NCBI GenBank assembly: GCA_022759035.1
Contig: JAEMQD010000059.1
Span: forward strand, 1 to 48,700
From: Thiotrichales bacterium
GTDB lineage: Bacteria > Pseudomonadota > Gammaproteobacteria > Thiomicrospirales > Thiomicrospiraceae
Direction: 5' to 3'
DNA length: 48,700 nt
Shown: one piece after another, positions 36,735-45,418 of the stretch
Layout of the letters: every line of letters starts with the position of its first letter
How positions within the stretch are numbered: the first letter of the stretch is position 1
The notes under the pieces: generated by a model
What the model saw: only the letters and a program-made list of their open reading frames with translations
What the model was told of the DNA's origin: nothing
Database searches by the model: none
Made by a program: the position numbers and the translations under genes

Positions 36735-37916
36735 TTAGTAGCCCATTGCCATACGCGTAATTCTCTTTTTTAGTGGAGGGCATAACTCGATGAGTTGAAC
36801 GCCCGCCGTTGCTATTGAACGTACCGTTGCTGAGGGGTGACTAAATAAGGTTACCAAGCCATGTGTTGCTTTCATGGTTTGTTGATGATCTTTTTTTCGG
36901 CTAATCGCTAGTGGTTGCCATAGCGTTGCGTCAGCGGTTTTTGCCCATGTAGCAATTGCCTGTACATCGCGTATCCCTAGGTTTAGACCTTGTCCTGCAA
37001 CAGGGTGTTGTGTGTGTGCCGCATTACCAACAAGCATAATGTTGCCTTGTTGAATTCGCTCAGGTTTAATTTCGACGAGTGAATAATGCTGAATGTCATC
37101 AATTTGTATCACCTTGCCTAATTGATGGCCGAGCTGATGATTAATACGCGTTATCAAGTCGTGTGCTTGGAGCGAAAGAATAAGTTGCTCGTCTTGCTGA
37201 CGATAACAATATACCAGCTTCACTTGATTGGGTGCTGTCATCGGTAATATTGCTGTAGGGCCTGTTGGTGTAAAGCGTTCTACTGCGGTATGGTGATGCG
37301 GTTGAGAGAGGGTCGCAACGGCAGTTAACAGATGGTGATCGTAGTGTCGGGTTTGTGCTGTAATCGCTAGCGCGTTTCTGACCCAAGAGTGTGCACCATC
37401 AGCGGCAAAGAGGTAGTTTGCACTGAGAGAGAGGCGCTCATGGTTTGTATTTTCTAGTATTAGTTCTACGCTTTGGTTATTTTGTTGCAATGCGCAGAGC
37501 GTTACACCAGAAATCAACGTGATATTCGGCAGATGGGCTAATGCTCGAAAAAAATAGTTGCCAAGCGTATTTTGTGACACAGTATAACCAAGCGCAGGCA
37601 ACCCCATCTCTTGCGCGTGCATAGATAGGCTGCCGAAGCAGTCTTTGCTCGAGGTGTGGATATGATGAATTTCTGTCAAGGCATTGTGCAGGGTAGGGAA
37701 TAACGTTTGTTGCGTTAACCAGTCGACACTTTGCGGTGTTAAGGCGAGTTGACGCTTGTCATAGCTACTGGGCAATACATTATCGTTGAGTGCTTGTTTC
37801 TCTAACAAAGTCACCTGCCAGCCTTGTTTTGCTAGCGTAATGGCTAATAGTGCGCCGATAGGCCCAGCGCCTACGACAATAGCGCTATTACTGTTGTTTA
37901 GCGGTTTTGCATCCAT
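36735..37916 (-). CDS. ubiH: 2-octaprenyl-6-methoxyphenol hydroxylase UbiH
   Basis: This 393-residue FAD monooxygenase hydroxylates the ubiquinone precursor ring. It has an N-terminal FAD fold (AIVVGAGPIGALLAITLAKQ), the AADGAHSWVRNAL motif and GNAAHTQHPVAGQGLNLGIRD. It lies between pepP and the ubiI-like gene, as in E. coli, which supports the UbiH name. The start overlaps the 3' end of pepP by 19 bp. Sequence alone does not tell UbiH from its paralogues. Confidence 0.88.
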   Translation of the reverse strand: MDAKPLNNSNSAIVVGAGPIGALLAITLAKQGWQVTLLEKQALNDNVLPSSYDKRQLALTPQSVDWLTQQTLFPTLHNALTEIHHIHTSSKDCFGSLSMHAQEMGLPALGYTVSQNTLGNYFFRALAHLPNITLISGVTLCALQQNNQSVELILENTNHERLSLSANYLFAADGAHSWVRNALAITAQTRHYDHHLLTAVATLSQPHHHTAVERFTPTGPTAILPMTAPNQVKLVYCYRQQDEQLILSLQAHDLITRINHQLGHQLGKVIQIDDIQHYSLVEIKPERIQQGNIMLVGNAAHTQHPVAGQGLNLGIRDVQAIATWAKTADATLWQPLAISRKKDHQQTMKATHGLVTLFSHPSATVRSIATAGVQLIELCPPLKKRITRMAMGY

Positions 37917-39202
37917 GACTCAATCTCGTCGCGCGTTCTAGGTAGTCCAATGGTTAAGCATTCGTATCCTGTTTCTGTAACTAAGACACTATCTTCAATA
38001 CGAATACCAATACCACGCCATTTTACATCGACTTGTTGCATGTCTGGTGCGATATAAATGCCAGGTTCAACGGTAAGTGCCATGCCTTCAACTAATGGAC
38101 GCCAACTGCCATTAATTTTATATTCACCCACGTCGTGAACATCACAACCAAGCCAATGGCCTGTTTGATGCATATAGAAAGGTTTGTAAAGTTCGTTATT
38201 GATGATTTCATCTAGGCTAGTTGCGTTAATTAGTCCTAATGACCATAAGCCTTGCGCAATGACTTTCACCGCCGCTTTGTGCGGCACATCGTAGTTCACA
38301 CCTGGTTTTATTGTGGCTAGTGCTGCCTGCTGTGCAGCTAATACGAGATCATAAATAATGCCTTGCTCATTTGAAAAGCGACCACTAATGGGAAAGGTAT
38401 TTGTGCAGTCACCAGCATATCCGTCGATCTCAGCACCGGCGTCAATCAGCACTAAGTCGGCATTGCATAGCAATTGATTGTTTTCGGTATAGTGTAAAAT
38501 ACACGCATTTTTCCCACCAGCAACAATAGTGCTGAATGCCTGATGTGTTGAACCCAATTGTTTATAGGTTTGTTCTAAGCTTGCTTGCAGTTCGTATTCA
38601 TAAATGCCGCTACGCGCTGTGCGCATGGCAGCAAGATGTCCTGAAACAGTTACTTTAGCCGCTTTACGTAATCCTGCTTGGGCGGCTTCATCTTTTATGA
38701 GGCGTTGTTCGTGTAGTAATTTATCTAGGTCTGAAAATTGGTGTGGTGCGCTAATACCTTGTCGTACTCTACGTTTTAGCTGTTGTATGATAGGTAGTAG
38801 TCTAGGTATCCAGGTTGTAGACTCGTCAAAGCTGATAAAAACATACGCTTTGTTGGCGAGCCATTCGCTAAGCAAACTTTGTAGGTCGTTGATGTCGTGC
38901 GCGCTATCCATCTCTAGTGCATCGGGCGCTGCTTCAATGCCTAATCGCAGCCCATCCCATATTTCACGCTCTTTATCTTTAGGGCGTAGGCATAAATGAC
39001 AGGTCATTGTATTTGTTTTGATGAGTGCAAGGACAGCATCTGGCTCATTGAAGCCCGTTAAATACTGAAAATCGCTGTGTGGACGAAACGGATAGTGTGT
39101 ATCACGGTTACGGATTTGTTCGTGACCTGAAGCAATTAAGGCGATGCTGTTATCTGGTAATGCCGACAGTAGTTTTTGGCGTCGTAAGGTAAACGGTTGC
39201 AT
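37898..39202 (-). CDS. pepP: Xaa-Pro aminopeptidase PepP
   Basis: This 434-residue metallopeptidase releases N-terminal residues that precede proline. The N-terminal creatinase-like domain starts FTLRRQKLLSALPDNSIALI. The pita-bread catalytic domain carries the metal ligands: two Asp in LVLIDAGAEIDGYAGDCTNTFP, His in MHQTGHWLGCDVHDVG, and Glu in LTVEPGIYI and RIEDSVLV. ATG 39202 has AAGAG upstream, leaves 13 bp after ygfB, and fits the family; the 29-residue extension to 39289 lies inside the ygfB gene and lacks homology. Confidence 0.94.
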   Translation of the reverse strand: MQPFTLRRQKLLSALPDNSIALIASGHEQIRNRDTHYPFRPHSDFQYLTGFNEPDAVLALIKTNTMTCHLCLRPKDKEREIWDGLRLGIEAAPDALEMDSAHDINDLQSLLSEWLANKAYVFISFDESTTWIPRLLPIIQQLKRRVRQGISAPHQFSDLDKLLHEQRLIKDEAAQAGLRKAAKVTVSGHLAAMRTARSGIYEYELQASLEQTYKQLGSTHQAFSTIVAGGKNACILHYTENNQLLCNADLVLIDAGAEIDGYAGDCTNTFPISGRFSNEQGIIYDLVLAAQQAALATIKPGVNYDVPHKAAVKVIAQGLWSLGLINATSLDEIINNELYKPFYMHQTGHWLGCDVHDVGEYKINGSWRPLVEGMALTVEPGIYIAPDMQQVDVKWRGIGIRIEDSVLVTETGYECLTIGLPRTRDEIESWMQNR

Positions 39203-39215
39203 TGCGACAGCTCTT

Positions 39216-39755
39216 TTAGTGTAGTGTTGGTTTTGTTGTGGGCGTGAGATGTTCGGCAATGTGTCCCACCGCCAAACGGACATACTCACTTAGATCAAAG
39301 AAATCGCTTTCTTCTTCATTGGTGTCTTGAATCGCTGTTTCATCAAGTTGACTAATGTGCGTAATATCTTCAATCCATTCACGAAATTCGTTGGGAAGTG
39401 TTTTCCAATTGGTGATGCGATTACCTAGTCCTAATCCATATAAATATCCCTGGCACCATTGTTGCAATGCATAGGCGCGCAACGATAAGCTATCATCATC
39501 GCTAGGTAGAAGTAAGCTGATGCTCAGTGGATCTTCGGCAAGTTGCTCGCTACTGGTAACATGAATATCTTGGAAGGCTTTCAAAAGCTGTGCGGGCATG
39601 CTACTAATTGCAAACTCTGCAACAAGAGCATCTAACCACGCCTTTAAATCCCAACTGTCATTACCTGCATTTAGTCCGTGCCAAAAGCCATGCAAGAAAG
39701 AAGCATCTTCACGTAAAGAAGCTTTTAATGTGGCGTCAATTTGTGCATAATCCAT
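39216..39755 (-). CDS. ygfB: UPF0149 family protein YgfB
   Basis: This 179-residue YgfB/YecA-type protein has the helical pattern LHGFWHGLNAGND, then LAEDPLSISLLLPSDDD, LQQWCQGYLYGLG and the acidic DISHLDEESD-type end. No SEC-C metal tail is present, so it is YgfB rather than YecA. Homologues have been linked to stress responses, but the function is unsettled. It is divergent from zapA, which is the arrangement seen in E. coli (ygfB / zapA). Confidence 0.9.
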   Translation of the reverse strand: MDYAQIDATLKASLREDASFLHGFWHGLNAGNDSWDLKAWLDALVAEFAISSMPAQLLKAFQDIHVTSSEQLAEDPLSISLLLPSDDDSLSLRAYALQQWCQGYLYGLGLGNRITNWKTLPNEFREWIEDITHISQLDETAIQDTNEEESDFFDLSEYVRLAVGHIAEHLTPTTKPTLH

Positions 39756-39821
39756 AGGGTTGTATTCTTATATTCAATTTATTGCTACTATTACGCACAT
39801 TATCGCACCAGGAAAGATGGG

Positions 39822-40115
39822 ATGCAAAAAAATACCGTATCTTTGCAATTGGCAGGAAAAAAATTTCAAGTACCTTGTGCGCCAAGCGATGCTGCTGATT
39901 TAATGTTGGCTTCGCAGGCAGTCAATGATGCCTTATTAAAAAGTAGCGCAAATTTGCCGCTCGAAACGAAATTGTTAATGCTTGCTTTGAATTTAAGCTA
40001 CGAGTTATTGCAAGCAGACCGCTTTACTAAATCGTTAGAAAGCGATGTTTCGATGGCTTTACGTCAAGTTCAGCGTATGTTGGAAGAGCAAAAAACTACG
40101 GATAATGCGAATTAA
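39822..40115 (+). CDS. zapA: cell division protein ZapA
   Basis: This 97-residue FtsZ-associated protein promotes Z-ring bundling. The start QKNTVSLQLAGKKFQVPCA, NLPLETKLLMLALNLSYELLQA and the C-terminal coiled coil match ZapA. ATG 39822 has AGGAAAG upstream. The longer reading frame from 39741 would overlap the ygfB start and is unlikely. zapA, 6S RNA and the 5-FCL gene follow one another as in many gammaproteobacteria. Confidence 0.92.
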   Translation: MQKNTVSLQLAGKKFQVPCAPSDAADLMLASQAVNDALLKSSANLPLETKLLMLALNLSYELLQADRFTKSLESDVSMALRQVQRMLEEQKTTDNAN

Positions 40116-40141
40116 TAGATGCAAGTCAAGGCGCTTTTCGT

Positions 40142-40147
40142 TAGAAT
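40142..40147 (+). promoter_or_regulatory. -10 element of the 6S RNA promoter
   Basis: TAGAAT lies 11 bp upstream of the inferred 6S RNA 5' end. The -35 region (around 40119) matches the consensus poorly (ATGCAA), so only the -10 is listed. Confidence 0.4.
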
Positions 40148-40157
40148 GAAACCATGG

Positions 40158-40336
40158 CGTGTTCTGGGTGTTCGGTGATTTGCTGACGTGCCCGGAGCCG
40201 ATAAACTTGCTTTTGGGGCTGAATTTCTGTCGGGGTGTGCGTCTTGCTTGTCCAAGATACCTAGCCGACAGCTCTAGCCGCCACCTCTAAACTTAGGGTT
40301 TAGGGACCAATACGCAACACCAGCATTTGGAACACG
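40158..40336 (+). ncRNA. ssrS: 6S RNA (SsrS)
   Basis: 6S RNA binds the sigma-70 RNA polymerase holoenzyme and imitates an open promoter. About 179 nt are defined by the terminal stem CGTGTTC (40158-40164) pairing with GAACACG (40330-40336). Conserved parts include GTGCCCGGAGCCGATA in the 5' half and ACCTCTAAACTTAGGGTTT with the 3' segment, which align by eye to E. coli GAGCCGATA and ACCTTGAACCAAGGGTT. The length (E. coli 184 nt) and position between zapA and the 5-FCL gene (ygfA) agree. Ends are estimated to within a few bases. Confidence 0.9.
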
Positions 40337-40354
40337 TCTTATTTATTTTCTTGG

Positions 40355-40960
40355 ATGAAATTCATGGCGAGCGATTCCGTCATTGCTTCCGACTTAAAAC
40401 AACTTCGCCTGCAATTGCGACAAGCAAGGCGTAGCTTATCTAATGAACAACAAAAACAGCACGCGCTTCAGGCCGCTAACTATTTATTAGCGATGCCGAT
40501 ATGGCAGCAATCGAACTTATCAGTTGGTGTTACCGCTTCGTTTGATGGCGAGTTAGACTTAACACCGATTATTTCAGTGCTTAAACATGCGCATAGGTTA
40601 TTTCTACCGTGTTTGTGTGCCGATTTCACGCTAGCATTTGCGCCGTGGCAGGATGAAACGGAAATGTCCGCGAATGTTTTAGGTATTCCCGAGCCGACTA
40701 CGAATCAGCGAATTACAATTGATCAGCTAGATGTTGTGCTTGTGCCTTTAGTTGGTGTTGATGCGCAAGGTAATCGGTTGGGGATGGGCGCAGGTTATTA
40801 TGATCGTAGTTTGGGTAAAGCGCGTCAACGCCCTTATTTAATTGGTGTTGCGCATCAGTGCCAGCAAGTTGAGCGCTTGCCTGTGCAGCCTTGGGATATT
40901 CCACTCGATGCTTTAGTCACAGAAAGTGGGTTAACCATATGGCATATTCATCATTCATGA
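40355..40960 (+). CDS. ygfA: 5-formyltetrahydrofolate cyclo-ligase
   Basis: This 201-residue 5-FCL converts 5-formyl-THF to 5,10-methenyl-THF with ATP. The N-terminus has SDLKQLRLQLRQARRSLS, and the active-site loop GMGAGYYDRSLG follows LVPLVGVDAQGNRL. The end (PWDIPLDALVTE) matches the family. Alternative starts are ATG 40355 and ATG 40364. It follows 6S RNA, and in other bacteria it is processed from the same transcript; 10 bp separate it from the alcohol dehydrogenase gene. Confidence 0.93.
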   Translation: MKFMASDSVIASDLKQLRLQLRQARRSLSNEQQKQHALQAANYLLAMPIWQQSNLSVGVTASFDGELDLTPIISVLKHAHRLFLPCLCADFTLAFAPWQDETEMSANVLGIPEPTTNQRITIDQLDVVLVPLVGVDAQGNRLGMGAGYYDRSLGKARQRPYLIGVAHQCQQVERLPVQPWDIPLDALVTESGLTIWHIHHS

Positions 40961-40970
40961 GGGGGTTAAG

Positions 40971-42152
40971 ATGACGCAATGGCAAGTTGCGCGATTGCCG
41001 CAAATTTTGTTTGGGGCAGGGGTGAGTAGTCAATTACTTGAGCATCTTTTGCATTTTGGAAAGCGCGTATTGTTGGTTACGGGCGCCCATTCTTTTGATA
41101 AACAGGCAAAGGCAGCGGAATTGTTGCAGTCATGGCGAGAAGCTGGCTGTGTTGTGTTTCATGAGCGTGTATCTGGAGAACCTTCGCCTCGGTGGGTTGA
41201 TGATTGTGTGTTACGTCATGCGGCTAGTCAAATAGAGGTTGTTGTTGCTATTGGTGGCGGTAGTGCGTTAGATGCTGCTAAGGCGGTAGCTGGTTTGTTG
41301 CCGATAAAACATTCGGTTATGGATTACTTAGAAGGTGTCGGTCCGCAGCTAGCTTATGCGGGCGCAGCTTTGCCCTTTATCGCAATGCCAACCACAGCGG
41401 GAACAGGAAGTGAGGCTACTAAAAATGCGGTATTAAGTCAGTCAGGTGAGGGCGGGTTTAAAAAATCCTTTCGTCATGACAGCTTAATGCCTGTTTGGGC
41501 GGTTATTGATCCAACATGGATGTTATCGTTACCAGCGCAGCAGATTGCCTTTAATGGCTTGGATGCGATTACGCAGTTGATCGAAGGCTACACGTCGTTA
41601 AATGCGAACCCTTTTACAGATGGCTTAGCGCTTGCTGGGTTGGAGAAGGCTTTTCTTGCGTTGCCGCGCTGGTTTGTTAATCCGAATGATCTTTCGGCGG
41701 CGTCAGATATGGCCTACGCGGCTTTACTGTCTGGTATGGTGTTGGCGCATGCTGGTTTGGGGGCAGTGCATGGATTAGCGGCTCCCTTGGGTGCATTTTT
41801 CCCAGCGCCGCATGGTGCAGTTTGTGGTATTCTGCTCGCTGAGTGTACGGCAACAAATATCGCGCAGTTGCAGGTAACAGCACAAAACTCGCCAGCTTTA
41901 TCGCGTTATGTACGCATTGGTAGGTTGTTGATGGATGATCCGACGTTAAGCGATGCTAGTGCGTTATTATTGCTTGTCGAGCAATTACGTCAATGGCATC
42001 AGCAATTTGCTTTACCAAGCTTGTCCGCGTTTGGTATGTGTGATGCGGACATTCCGCTTGTCGTTGCTAATGCTCGTGGTAATAGCATGAAAACGAATCC
42101 GATTGAATTGAATGATGCGCAGCTTGCTACGATTTTAGCAGCCTGTTTGTAA
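40971..42152 (+). CDS. iron-containing alcohol dehydrogenase family protein
   Basis: This 393-residue protein belongs to the Fe-ADH/dehydroquinate-synthase-like fold. It has the NAD-binding GGGSALDAAKAVAG, the MPTTAGTGSEATKNAV segment and the metal-binding C-domain. The usual DALTHxIE motif reads GLDAITQLIEG, so the His ligand (FucO His200 position) is Gln. AVHGLAAPLGAFFPAPHGAVCG keeps two other His ligands (the HGLA and PHGA positions). This Gln variant is seen in a subgroup of the family, so function is uncertain and substrate is unknown. GGGGG upstream of the ATG is a good ribosome site. Confidence 0.85.
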   Translation: MTQWQVARLPQILFGAGVSSQLLEHLLHFGKRVLLVTGAHSFDKQAKAAELLQSWREAGCVVFHERVSGEPSPRWVDDCVLRHAASQIEVVVAIGGGSALDAAKAVAGLLPIKHSVMDYLEGVGPQLAYAGAALPFIAMPTTAGTGSEATKNAVLSQSGEGGFKKSFRHDSLMPVWAVIDPTWMLSLPAQQIAFNGLDAITQLIEGYTSLNANPFTDGLALAGLEKAFLALPRWFVNPNDLSAASDMAYAALLSGMVLAHAGLGAVHGLAAPLGAFFPAPHGAVCGILLAECTATNIAQLQVTAQNSPALSRYVRIGRLLMDDPTLSDASALLLLVEQLRQWHQQFALPSLSAFGMCDADIPLVVANARGNSMKTNPIELNDAQLATILAACL

Positions 42153-42170
42153 GTTGCTAAAATCGGCTTG

Positions 42171-42755
42171 TTAGCCGTCTTGATTGATGCGACTGGCAAC
42201 AGCACCTGTTTGGTTTTTATATTTCGCATCAGCACGTTTATGGTAAGGTCTTGCTGCGGGGCTAGACATCGTCTCAAAGTTAATTGCACAAATATCCATA
42301 CCTGGGCGTAACCCTAATGGAAGCTTGCCCATATTATGCATTTCCAATACGATTTGCCCAGCCCAGCCTGGATCGATACGGTGTGCGGTAACATGCACCA
42401 TTAAGCCTAAGCGTGCAAGACTAGAACGACCATCTAGCCAGCCAACTAAGTCGTCTGGCAGGGTAACGCTTTCTAGTGTTGAGGCAAGCGCTAACTCACC
42501 AGGATGCAGATAAAAAATTTCATTCTCTGTGAGTTGGATTTCTGCGCCCATGATGCGATCAACCGTGCCAGCTAGGTCAGTACTTTTTCCTGAAAGATCA
42601 ATAAAGCCAGCAGTATGATCAGTAAAGACTCGAAACGAGTGTCCTAACCGTAAATCGACACTAATGCCTTTGATTTTGCTGCTATCGGGTTGAGGGGTAA
42701 TACCAATATAACCCGTAGCAAGTGCTGCCTCGATATCTGAATCGGATAAACGCAT
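42171..42755 (-). CDS. dcd: dCTP deaminase
   Basis: This 194-residue trimeric enzyme deaminates dCTP to dUTP for dTTP synthesis. The start [19 protein letters not shown], the dUTPase-like [16 protein letters not shown] and [20 protein letters not shown] (catalytic Glu) are all present. The length matches E. coli Dcd (193). The ATG overlaps the purN stop by 1 bp. It is the last gene of the purM-purN-dcd unit. Confidence 0.94.
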   Translation of the reverse strand: MRLSDSDIEAALATGYIGITPQPDSSKIKGISVDLRLGHSFRVFTDHTAGFIDLSGKSTDLAGTVDRIMGAEIQLTENEIFYLHPGELALASTLESVTLPDDLVGWLDGRSSLARLGLMVHVTAHRIDPGWAGQIVLEMHNMGKLPLGLRPGMDICAINFETMSSPAARPYHKRADAKYKNQTGAVASRINQDG

Positions 42756-43396
42756 TATGCTGCTACCTTGTTTAGTAATTGTGGAAGCGTCATGGGCGGT
42801 GTCGGGGTGTTTTCAGGGGTGACGAGTCCGCGCGCAATGGCTGCAACAACAGCAGGATAAAGTTGATGCTCTACAACTAATACACGCTTTGCAAGCAACT
42901 CGGGTGTATCTTCTTTCATTACAGGAACGCTCGCTTGTGCAATAACCTGTCCACTGTCTAATTCGGGCGTTACCCAGTGTACACTGGCGCCATGCACGAC
43001 TTCTCCAGCAGCAATTGCTTGTGCATGGGTATGCGTTCCTTTAAATTTAGGCAGCAGAGAAGGGTGAATGTTAACCAACCTGTTTGTATAGTGTTCAATA
43101 AAAAGCGGCGTTAAAATGCGCATAAAACCAGCAAGGACAATGAGCTTTGGTTGGACAGCGTCTAATGCCTGAATCATCGCTTGCTCAAAAGCTTCTCGTG
43201 TGGTGAAGTCTTTGTGGTTAATGGTACATGTTGCAATACCTGCTTGTTGCGCACGCACTAAACCATAGGCATCGGCGTTATTTGATAAAACGAGGGTAAT
43301 ACGGAATCCCAATGCTGCCTGTTGATCAATCAATGCCTGTAAGTTTGAACCAGACCCTGAAATGAGCACAGCGATATCAAATGAAGGTAAAGACAC
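42755..43396 (-). CDS. purN: phosphoribosylglycinamide formyltransferase PurN
   Basis: This 213-residue enzyme transfers a formyl group from 10-formyl-THF to GAR in purine synthesis. The phosphate-binding loop is [47 protein letters not shown] holds the Asn-His catalytic pair; [16 protein letters not shown] follows. The length and order after purM match E. coli. The gap to purM is 14 bp. Confidence 0.94.
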   Translation of the reverse strand: MSLPSFDIAVLISGSGSNLQALIDQQAALGFRITLVLSNNADAYGLVRAQQAGIATCTINHKDFTTREAFEQAMIQALDAVQPKLIVLAGFMRILTPLFIEHYTNRLVNIHPSLLPKFKGTHTHAQAIAAGEVVHGASVHWVTPELDSGQVIAQASVPVMKEDTPELLAKRVLVVEHQLYPAVVAAIARGLVTPENTPTPPMTLPQLLNKVAA

Positions 43397-43410
43397 CCCT
43401 GATCACCTTA

Positions 43411-44445
43411 TTAGCTTAGTGCAACTTGTGCTTCGTTACCAACGCGCGCACGAATGCTGCCGATGGTAAACACGGTTTCGCCTTGCGCTTGTAGGTGCGC
43501 TTTGGCCGCTTCTGCATCAGTAGCATTAACGACAACAATCATGCCGATACCGCAGTTGAATGTGCGATGCATTTCTTTAAATTCTACATTGCCCTGTGCT
43601 TGCAACCAATCAAAAATTGCTGGACGTTGCCAAGTCGTGTGATCAATATCGGCAACAACATTGTGCGGCAACACGCGAGGTATATTTTCAATAAGACCGC
43701 CACCAGTAATATGTACCAACCCTTTCACGTTAACCGTTTTAATTAAAGACAACAAAGGTTTGATATAAATTTTAGTAGGCGCAAGTAGCGCATCTTTAAA
43801 GGTTGCACCGTCAAATGCATCATTAAGGTTAATGCCGCTACGCTCAATAATTTTGCGCACTAATGAGTAGCCATTTGAATGCACGCCAGAAGACTGAATA
43901 CCTAAAATAACATCACCAGGTTGAATGGTTGTTCCGTCGATCAGTTCATCACGTTCAGCAATGCCAACGGCGAAACCTGCCAAGTCGTAGTCACCTTTGT
44001 GATACATGCCAGGCATTTCTGCAGTTTCTCCACCGATTAGCGCGCAGCCAGCTTGGCGACAGCCTTCACCGATGCCAGCAATAACATCGCGAGCAATCGG
44101 TACTTCTAACTTACCTGTTGCATAATAATCTAAAAAGAATAAGGGCTCAGCACCTTGTACAATTAAATCGTTAACGCACATGGCAACAAGATCAATACCA
44201 ACTGTATCATGCTTTTCTGCATCAATCGCTAAACGTAACTTTGTGCCTACGCCATCGGTACCAGAAACCAGCACAGGGTTTTTGTATTTTTTCATATCTA
44301 AAGCGAACAACGCCCCAAAGCCACCTAGGCCGCCAACAACTTCTGGTCGAAGTGTGCTTTTTGCAATGGGTTTAATCGCATCAACCAAGGCTTCGCCCGC
44401 ATCAATGTCCACACCAGCATCTTTATAACTTAACGACGTTGCCAT
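43411..44445 (-). CDS. purM: phosphoribosylformylglycinamidine cyclo-ligase PurM (AIR synthetase)
   Basis: This 344-residue enzyme closes the AIR ring in purine synthesis. [47 protein letters not shown] and [13 protein letters not shown] are the family motifs. The length equals E. coli PurM (345). It is the first gene of purM-purN-dcd on the minus strand, divergent from hda. A hairpin lies in its leader at 44469-44494. Confidence 0.96.
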   Translation of the reverse strand: MATSLSYKDAGVDIDAGEALVDAIKPIAKSTLRPEVVGGLGGFGALFALDMKKYKNPVLVSGTDGVGTKLRLAIDAEKHDTVGIDLVAMCVNDLIVQGAEPLFFLDYYATGKLEVPIARDVIAGIGEGCRQAGCALIGGETAEMPGMYHKGDYDLAGFAVGIAERDELIDGTTIQPGDVILGIQSSGVHSNGYSLVRKIIERSGINLNDAFDGATFKDALLAPTKIYIKPLLSLIKTVNVKGLVHITGGGLIENIPRVLPHNVVADIDHTTWQRPAIFDWLQAQGNVEFKEMHRTFNCGIGMIVVVNATDAEAAKAHLQAQGETVFTIGSIRARVGNEAQVALS

Positions 44446-44468
44446 ACAAATTCCCTTTCTACTGAAGA

Positions 44469-44494
44469 GGGATAAAACACGGTTGTGTTATCCC
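44469..44494. promoter_or_regulatory. stem-loop in the purM leader / hda upstream region
   Basis: GGGATAAAACAC and GTGTTATCCC pair around a GGTT loop, with a bulge of two A residues. It lies 24 bp upstream of the purM ATG on the minus strand and 60 bp upstream of hda. It does not resemble the E. coli PurR operator. It could be a leader hairpin or a regulatory palindrome; this is a weak call. Confidence 0.3.
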
Positions 44495-44553
44495 TTTTGT
44501 TGCTTATCCTTGCTATTATATTCTTTTTTAGTAGTGAATTGTTAGGGTGAGCG

Positions 44554-45246
44554 ATGGCTGAGCGGCATAATACGCCCATCCAATTGGTGCAAGGGGTGTT
44601 AACTTTATCTGCGCCACTATGGCCAACGATCGAAAGTTTTGTGTTGAATGGGCAGCCAACACTATCTCAATTGCAGCAATGGCTAGCGGCAGCAACACCA
44701 ACGGTGGCTTATTTAACAGGGGCATCCGCTTCGGGTAAAACGCATTTGGCTCAGGCGTTTCTGGCGCAACAGAGTCAACAGGGTCTGAGCTGTGTTTATG
44801 TGTCGGCAAAGGAAACCTTAGCGCTTAGCCCAGAACGTATTCAAGGACTTGAACAGTTGGCGTTAGTTTGTATTGATGATGCTGACCTGCTACTTAAACA
44901 AGACAACTGGTTAGCAGCTTTGCAAGCACTAGCAAAGCGCATGCGTGATACGGGAAGTTGTTTGTTGCTGGTACAACGTGCTACGCAACAGGCGACACAA
45001 TTAGAAGGTGCTGCTTTTTCGTTAGCGGCTATTGAAGATGATACCATGAAGCGAGCACTGCTCGTAGCGCGTGCACAATTGCGTGATGTTGTGTTGCCAC
45101 CTAGCGTCATCAATTGGTTAATGAAAAATTTCGCTGATGACTTAGGCCAATTAATGCATGTTTTAGAGTATCTCATTCATGGTGCGTTGACACTGAAGCA
45201 CCCCATTACTTTGCCTTTTGCGAAGAAGATACTGCTTCAGGGATAA
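44554..45246 (+). CDS. hda: Hda, DnaA regulatory inactivator
   Basis: This 230-residue DnaA-like AAA+ protein, with the sliding clamp, triggers ATP hydrolysis by DnaA. Walker A is GASASGKT (56-63), Walker B is ALVCIDDADLL, and a sensor-2 region with an Arg finger follows. The length fits Hda (E. coli 233). The clamp-binding QLSLPLxL of the E. coli N-terminus reads QLVQGVLTL here, so the motif is degenerate. No DNA-binding domain IV is present, excluding DnaA itself. Placement next to purM, divergent, matches gammaproteobacteria in which hda and purM are adjacent. Confidence 0.88.
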   Translation: MAERHNTPIQLVQGVLTLSAPLWPTIESFVLNGQPTLSQLQQWLAAATPTVAYLTGASASGKTHLAQAFLAQQSQQGLSCVYVSAKETLALSPERIQGLEQLALVCIDDADLLLKQDNWLAALQALAKRMRDTGSCLLLVQRATQQATQLEGAAFSLAAIEDDTMKRALLVARAQLRDVVLPPSVINWLMKNFADDLGQLMHVLEYLIHGALTLKHPITLPFAKKILLQG

Positions 45247-45269
45247 AAACAGGGAGTCATTAAAATATT

Positions 45270-45418
45270 GGATGCCTCTAAAAACCCAATGGGTAGGCGG
45301 TCTGGAGGAAGGGGTTGCTAGAAACAGCATGTAACCCATTGATTAAACCCCTTCCTCCAGCTAATAAATAAACTGGGAAAGTCTAAAAACAAGCAACGCG
45401 CAGTTTTTAGAGGTTCCC
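45270..45418 (+). repeat. MITE-like palindromic repeat, copy B
   Basis: This 149-bp element lies between hda and the TlpA-like gene. The ends are GGATGCCTCTAAAAACCC (left) and GGGAACCTCTAAAAACTG read from the right end on the other strand. TATT flanks both sides (45266-45269 and 45419-45422). The main hairpin is a perfect 15-bp stem: CTGGAGGAAGGGGTT (45302-45316) with AACCCCTTCCTCCAG (45346-45360). CTAAAAAC and GTTTTTAG form a second stem at the right. No open reading frame of note. Confidence 0.88.

Noticed and set aside
39741-39821. N-terminal extension of zapA
   Set aside because: It overlaps the ygfB start on the other strand and does not match ZapA, which begins at 39822.
42155-42180. 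Small hairpin (CGGCT with AGCCG) between the alcohol dehydrogenase and dcd
   Set aside because: The stem is 5 bp and the T-run is weak on both strands, too little for a terminator call.
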